Assembly: GCF_003001905.1 (NCBI RefSeq)
Contig: NZ_PVNE01000028.1
Coordinates: 1 to 49,774 of the forward strand
Length of the DNA stretch: 49,774 bases
From: Planifilum fimeticola
GTDB lineage: Bacteria > Bacillota > Bacilli > Thermoactinomycetales > DSM-44946
Direction of reading: 5' to 3'
Part shown: in pieces, positions 46,446-49,774 of the stretch
Layout: every line of letters starts with the position of its first letter
How positions within the stretch are numbered: position 1 is the stretch's first letter
Program-made: the position numbers and the translations under genes
The notes under the pieces: model-generated
What the model was told of the DNA's origin: nothing
Databases searched by the model: none
What the model saw: the letters and a program-made list of their open reading frames with translations, nothing else

Positions 46446-48056
46446 TCAGGCGGTCGGGAAATCGGAACCCACCCTGGCGGACATCAACCGGTAAACCTCC
46501 TCCAGGGACGTGACGATTCCCTTCTCATCCTTGTAGATGACGTGGCTGGGAGTCAACCGAACCGGCGAATCCACCCCGGCGGCCGCGGCGACGCGGAAGA
46601 GCCCCTCGCGCAGGGACACGAGATAGTTGAGCACCCGGTAACACTTCTCCTCGATCACCAGAGCCTGTTGCAGTTTCGGATCCGTCGTCGCTACGCCGAC
46701 CGGACAGTCGTTGGAGTGGCACTTGAGGGACTGGATGCACCCGACGGCGATCATGAACCCCCGGGCGATGTTGACCAAATCGGCACCCATGGCCAGGGCG
46801 ACGGCGATCCGGTCCGGGGAGAAAAGCTTGCCCGAAGCGATCACCTTGACCCGGTCGCGCACACCGAAGCGCCGCAGGGTGGCGTCGGCGATCATCAGCG
46901 CCGATTTGGCCGGCAGGCCGACGCTGTCCGCCAGCTCCTGATAGGACGCCCCAGTCCCCCCTTCCCCGCCGTCCACCGTGATGAAATCGGGCCCCTTTCC
47001 CGTCTCTTTCATGTAGGATGCCAGCTCCGCCAGGGAATCGGGTCCGCCGACGACGATTTTGATGCCGACCGGCTTCCCGGTCGCTTCCCGTATGCGCTCG
47101 ATGAAATCGACCATCGTCGGCACGTCGTGGAACTCCCGGAACCGATTGGGGCTGTCGATCGAATGATACGGCTTCACCTTGCGAATCGCGGCAACTTCCG
47201 GCGTCACCTTCTCGGCGTCGACGTGACCGCCGCGAATCTTGGCCCCCTGCCCCAGCTTCAATTCAAAGGCCTTTACCTGGGGCATCTCCGCTTTTTTCTT
47301 CAGCTCCACCCAATCGAACCGCCCCTCCTCGTCGCGCACGCCGAACAATCCCGGGCCGATCTGCATGATCAGATCCACATCCCCCTCCAAGTGGTAAGGA
47401 GACAGCCCGCCCTCTCCGGTGTTCATCCACGTCCCCCGGGCCATCCCGAGGCCGATCGACAGGGCGGAGATGGCATGGGAGCCCAGGGAACCGTAACTCA
47501 TCGCCGACATTCCGATCGGCCCCCGGACGACGAAGGGGTGTCGGCAATTCTCCCCGATCACGACCGCGTCGGATTCATCCAGCAGGTAGGCGCAGAGCTC
47601 GTCCTGAACCCGGGCCTCTTTTCGGGAAAACAGCCCCTCCCGGAGCAGCACATATTTGTAAGTGGAAACCGTCGTCTTCCGGTCATACTTCATTTCCTCC
47701 AGCTGCAGGGGAAACATGGCGTTGCGGATATAGTAGCCCGCCCGTTCGAAATCCTGTTTGGAGCCGAATCCGATCACGTCCCGGACATATTTGGAGCGCT
47801 TGACGATGTGGCCGTATTGTTCCCGGGAAAACGGTTTTGCCTCGTTATCGCTGTCAAAGAGATATTGCCTCAGCTCCGGACCGATCATCTCCAGAAAGTA
47901 GCGCACCTTGCCGAGGATCGGATAATTGCGCAGAACAGAATGCTGTTTCTGCCGCCGGTCGTAAAGGTATAGATAAACCGCCGTGATCAGGGGGACGAGG
48001 ACGGCAACGATCAGGACGGTCACCTCGAGCGTTAAGAAGCCCTCCAAAAAATCCAT
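46446..48056 (-). CDS. FMN-binding glutamate synthase-like protein (YerD-like)
   Basis: 536 residues from the ATG at 48056 (MDFLEGFLTLEV), after GAGGTGG. One N-terminal membrane helix (about residues 9-30) precedes a GltB-type FMN/Fe-S TIM barrel: GPIGMSAMSYGSLG near residue 182, KIVVGGPDS near 342, DFITVDGGEGGTGA near 366, and the cysteine motif CIQSLKCHSNDCPVG near 455. There is no glutamine amidotransferase domain and no GltD partner, so it probably is not a complete glutamate synthase. The physiological reaction of this family is unknown. Confidence 0.88.
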   Translation of the reverse strand: MDFLEGFLTLEVTVLIVAVLVPLITAVYLYLYDRRQKQHSVLRNYPILGKVRYFLEMIGPELRQYLFDSDNEAKPFSREQYGHIVKRSKYVRDVIGFGSKQDFERAGYYIRNAMFPLQLEEMKYDRKTTVSTYKYVLLREGLFSRKEARVQDELCAYLLDESDAVVIGENCRHPFVVRGPIGMSAMSYGSLGSHAISALSIGLGMARGTWMNTGEGGLSPYHLEGDVDLIMQIGPGLFGVRDEEGRFDWVELKKKAEMPQVKAFELKLGQGAKIRGGHVDAEKVTPEVAAIRKVKPYHSIDSPNRFREFHDVPTMVDFIERIREATGKPVGIKIVVGGPDSLAELASYMKETGKGPDFITVDGGEGGTGASYQELADSVGLPAKSALMIADATLRRFGVRDRVKVIASGKLFSPDRIAVALAMGADLVNIARGFMIAVGCIQSLKCHSNDCPVGVATTDPKLQQALVIEEKCYRVLNYLVSLREGLFRVAAAAGVDSPVRLTPSHVIYKDEKGIVTSLEEVYRLMSARVGSDFPTA

Positions 48057-48245
48057 GATTCCACCACCTCTTTCCACACCTTCGGCCCCGGCCGCAGAAA
48101 CTTCTCTTGGGAGAAGTCCTCCCTCCCCCGATGCGCCCCGGGCATAAACTCGTTTTCAGTTTTTCCTTCGGCTCAACAAGAAAAACGGGTCGCTTTCGGA
48201 TTCCCGGCCGGGTCCCGCGCCGTCCCCCTCCCGGCAGGGAAAATC

Positions 48246-48283
48246 CATAAAAAAACCGGCGTCCCGCAGGGGGACACCGGTTT
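48246..48283 (-). terminator. Terminator after the KamA-family gene
   Basis: AAACCGG and CCGGTTT (48253-48283) with inner GTCCC/GGGAC pairing; a T-run follows on the minus strand. It separates the gene from the GltB-like gene. Confidence 0.75.
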
Positions 48284-48298
48284 CCGCGATCTTCGCCG

Positions 48299-49414
48299 TC
48301 AGGCCGACACGTCCTGTTTCTGTGCCTCCAGCACTTTGTCGGCTCCCGGAAGATCGTCGAACCAGGCGGCGTCGTCCGGGCAGTCAAACACCATGAAATG
48401 GCCGTAGTAGTCCGGGTGGCGAGCCTGGTGATACTTGAGGTAGATCTTGTCTCCATCCACCGCCAGAATCTCGATCTTCCCGGAGGAGTGGCTCATCACG
48501 TAGCGGACCCGCTTCCCGAGGCCCGAGGTGCGCGCCTTCGCCTCTTCGATGATCCGGTACTGCTCCTTGAAGGGGATGACGAAGTCCGCGTTTCCGGCCA
48601 CCGGACGGTTCTGGAAGAAGTAGTAGGGAGTGACGCCGGCCCAAGAGAGTTTATCCAGGAGCTCCGCGAGCACCTTCGGGTCATCGTTGATGCCCCGGAG
48701 AACCGGAGTCTGGTTGACCAAGATCACGCCGGCCCGCTGCAGGGCGTTGATCGCCCGGTAAGCGTGCTCGGTCAGCTCCCTCGGATGGTTGAAGTGAGCC
48801 ATCACGTGAATCCGCGCATCCGGACGGGAATATTCTGAAAGCGTCTCCAAAAGCTCCTCGTCTTCATAGATGCGCATCGGGTTGAAGGCAGGCAGCTTGG
48901 AGCCGAAGCGGATGATCTTCACATGGGGGATTTCCCGCAGCCGCTGCAGAATGGAGCGGATCTTCTTGGTGCCCAGAATCAGCGAGTCGCCGCCGGTGAG
49001 CAGCACGTTGTTGATCTGCGGGTTTTTGGAGATGTATTCCAGCCCCGGCTCGATATTGAGCGACGCTTCGTGCACATCGTTGCGGAACAACCGCTTCCGG
49101 AAGCAGAAACGGCAGTAGGCGCCGCAAACTTCGGATACCAAAAGCAAGGCAGTGGTCGCGTATTTATGCTGACAACCCGGAGCGGCATAGTTCAGGTGCT
49201 CTTCGGAGGCATCCCAGCGTCCGTATTCGTCCAATTCCCGCTCGTTGGGGATGATCAGCTTGCGGATCGGGTCATCGGGATCGTCCCAGTCGATCAGAGA
49301 GAGGTAGTAGTCGTTCACCCGAAACACGAATTTATCCGTGATCGGTGTCAATTTCTCGCGCTCTTCTTCAGGAATCGCCTCAATCTTCCGGATGTCGGTA
49401 ATATAGCGCGGCAT
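48299..49414 (-). CDS. KamA-family radical SAM protein (lysine 2,3-aminomutase-like)
   Basis: 371 residues from the ATG at 49414 (MPRYITDIRKIEAI), with AAGGAGG upstream. Cluster motif CGAYCRFCFRKRLF near residue 95, LLTGGDSLILGTKKI near 135, and a likely PLP lysine in SHSSGKIEIL near 322. It is shorter than true lysine 2,3-aminomutase (about 420-470 residues) and lacks its C-terminal extension. No beta-lysine acetyltransferase (AblB) or EF-P gene is adjacent, so substrate assignment (lysine, glutamate or protein-bound lysine) is open. Confidence 0.82.
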   Translation of the reverse strand: MPRYITDIRKIEAIPEEEREKLTPITDKFVFRVNDYYLSLIDWDDPDDPIRKLIIPNERELDEYGRWDASEEHLNYAAPGCQHKYATTALLLVSEVCGAYCRFCFRKRLFRNDVHEASLNIEPGLEYISKNPQINNVLLTGGDSLILGTKKIRSILQRLREIPHVKIIRFGSKLPAFNPMRIYEDEELLETLSEYSRPDARIHVMAHFNHPRELTEHAYRAINALQRAGVILVNQTPVLRGINDDPKVLAELLDKLSWAGVTPYYFFQNRPVAGNADFVIPFKEQYRIIEEAKARTSGLGKRVRYVMSHSSGKIEILAVDGDKIYLKYHQARHPDYYGHFMVFDCPDDAAWFDDLPGADKVLEAQKQDVSA

Positions 49415-49651
49415 CTCCCTACCTCCTTTAGAGAATGTCATCCGCATTTAGGATAACAAAGATTTATATATGTTTCAAAAGTTGTCAGAATCCCCGGCGG
49501 ATGAAGTATTTCCTCAAGTTTTGAAATGGACGAAACCCGCTCGGCGAATCTGCGCAAATAAAAAAACGACAGAATTCCTCATTTTTGTAAACGAAAAAAA
49601 CACGTTACCATAAAACTTTCAAAAAATCCTTGTGTCCGGATGAATCTCCGC

Positions 49652-49679
49652 AAAAAAAAGACCCGGCCCATACCGGGTC
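49652..49679 (-). terminator. Intrinsic terminator abutting the right IS end
   Basis: GACCCGG (49660-49666) pairs with CCGGGTC (49673-49679); on the minus strand eight T follow. It ends exactly at the IS boundary and would stop a transcript from the right, where the IS now lies. Confidence 0.7.
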
Positions 49680-49774
49680 GAGGCTGTTGACAAAGAAGGG
49701 TCAACAGCCTTTTTTGTTGAATTCGGAATAAAACAATTCCGAAGGAAGGTTTTTATATGTTCAGGACGAACCCA
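49680..49774 (+). mobile_element. End of an insertion sequence (same as left edge, inverted)
   Basis: Exact reverse complement of 1-95. Contains GGCTGTTGAC (49682-49691) pairing with GTCAACAGCC (49700-49709) plus six T, an inward terminator. The hairpin TTCGGAAT/ATTCCGAA (49722-49743) overlaps the ribosome site, and an ORF starts at 49757. Confidence 0.75.
49757..49774 (+). CDS. First six codons of a probable transposase, cut by the window edge
   Basis: ATG at 49757 after GAAGGAAGG (49741-49749), encoding M-F-R-T-N-P. Same as the left-edge ORF. Transposase identity is inferred from the repeated context. Confidence 0.4.

Noticed and set aside
46446-48056. Large subunit of glutamate synthase
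   Set aside because: No amidotransferase domain, an added membrane helix and no small subunit beside it; kept as GltB-like of unknown reaction.
48299-49414. Genuine lysine 2,3-aminomutase (AblA)
   Set aside because: Too short and no AblB acetyltransferase next to it; kept at family level.

Overview
The window is GC-rich Firmicutes chromosome. The gene set is typical of Bacillales: a yclNOPQ-type siderophore importer, a complete sufCDSUB operon, acetyl-branch lysine/DAP genes, a T-box-controlled proS, and Bacillus-type AAGGAGG ribosome binding sites. The high GC and overall style suggest a thermophilic group such as Thermoactinomycetaceae, but this is an inference and no rRNA is present to test it. 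The window begins and ends with the same 95-bp sequence in inverted orientation. Each copy holds the first codons of an outward-reading ORF (MFRTNP...), so the 49.8 kb segment lies between two inverted copies of one insertion sequence, or the assembly broke there.

Layout. 0.1-1.4 kb: IS end, an orphan immunity-like protein and decayed sequence. 1.4-5.3 kb: Fur-controlled siderophore importer. 5.5-9.6 kb: flavodoxin-fold reductase, RpiR fragment, DUF72 protein, JAMM protease and nicotinate phosphoribosyltransferase. 9.6-12.8 kb: glyoxylate shunt (aceB, aceA). 12.9-14.7 kb: T-box leader and archaeal-type proS. 15.2-19.4 kb: lower-GC MarR plus heterodimeric ABC exporter. 19.8-22.5 kb: nucleotidyltransferase and a two-component system. 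22.9-26.2 kb: dapH, aminotransferase and dapL. 26.3-27.7 kb: a Cfr-family 23S rRNA methyltransferase with a long structured leader. 28.7-30.7 kb: OYE-type oxidoreductase broken in a G-run. 30.7-33.5 kb: small palindromic element, MazEF and an MFS exporter. 34.0-39.7 kb: suf operon. 39.8-42.4 kb: DJ-1/PfpI protein with a coupled CxxC microprotein, then an LmrB-like exporter with a leader terminator. 43.1-46.4 kb: GNAT gene and a rearranged zone with split helicase and truncated RNA methylase. 46.4-49.4 kb: GltB-like protein and KamA-family radical SAM enzyme.

The most interesting part is the resistance content. The Cfr-like gene is preceded by a good promoter, a 27-codon leader ORF entirely folded into a two-tier perfect hairpin, and two tandem intrinsic terminators: the architecture of an antibiotic-sensing attenuator. 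About 14 kb away an LmrB-like efflux gene also has a terminator in its leader. A second theme is a family of short elements beginning GCTGTTGACAAAG, the same sequence as the IS end. These sit directly beside terminator hairpins, and one is flanked by a duplicated hairpin, suggesting a terminator-targeting IS with non-autonomous relatives.
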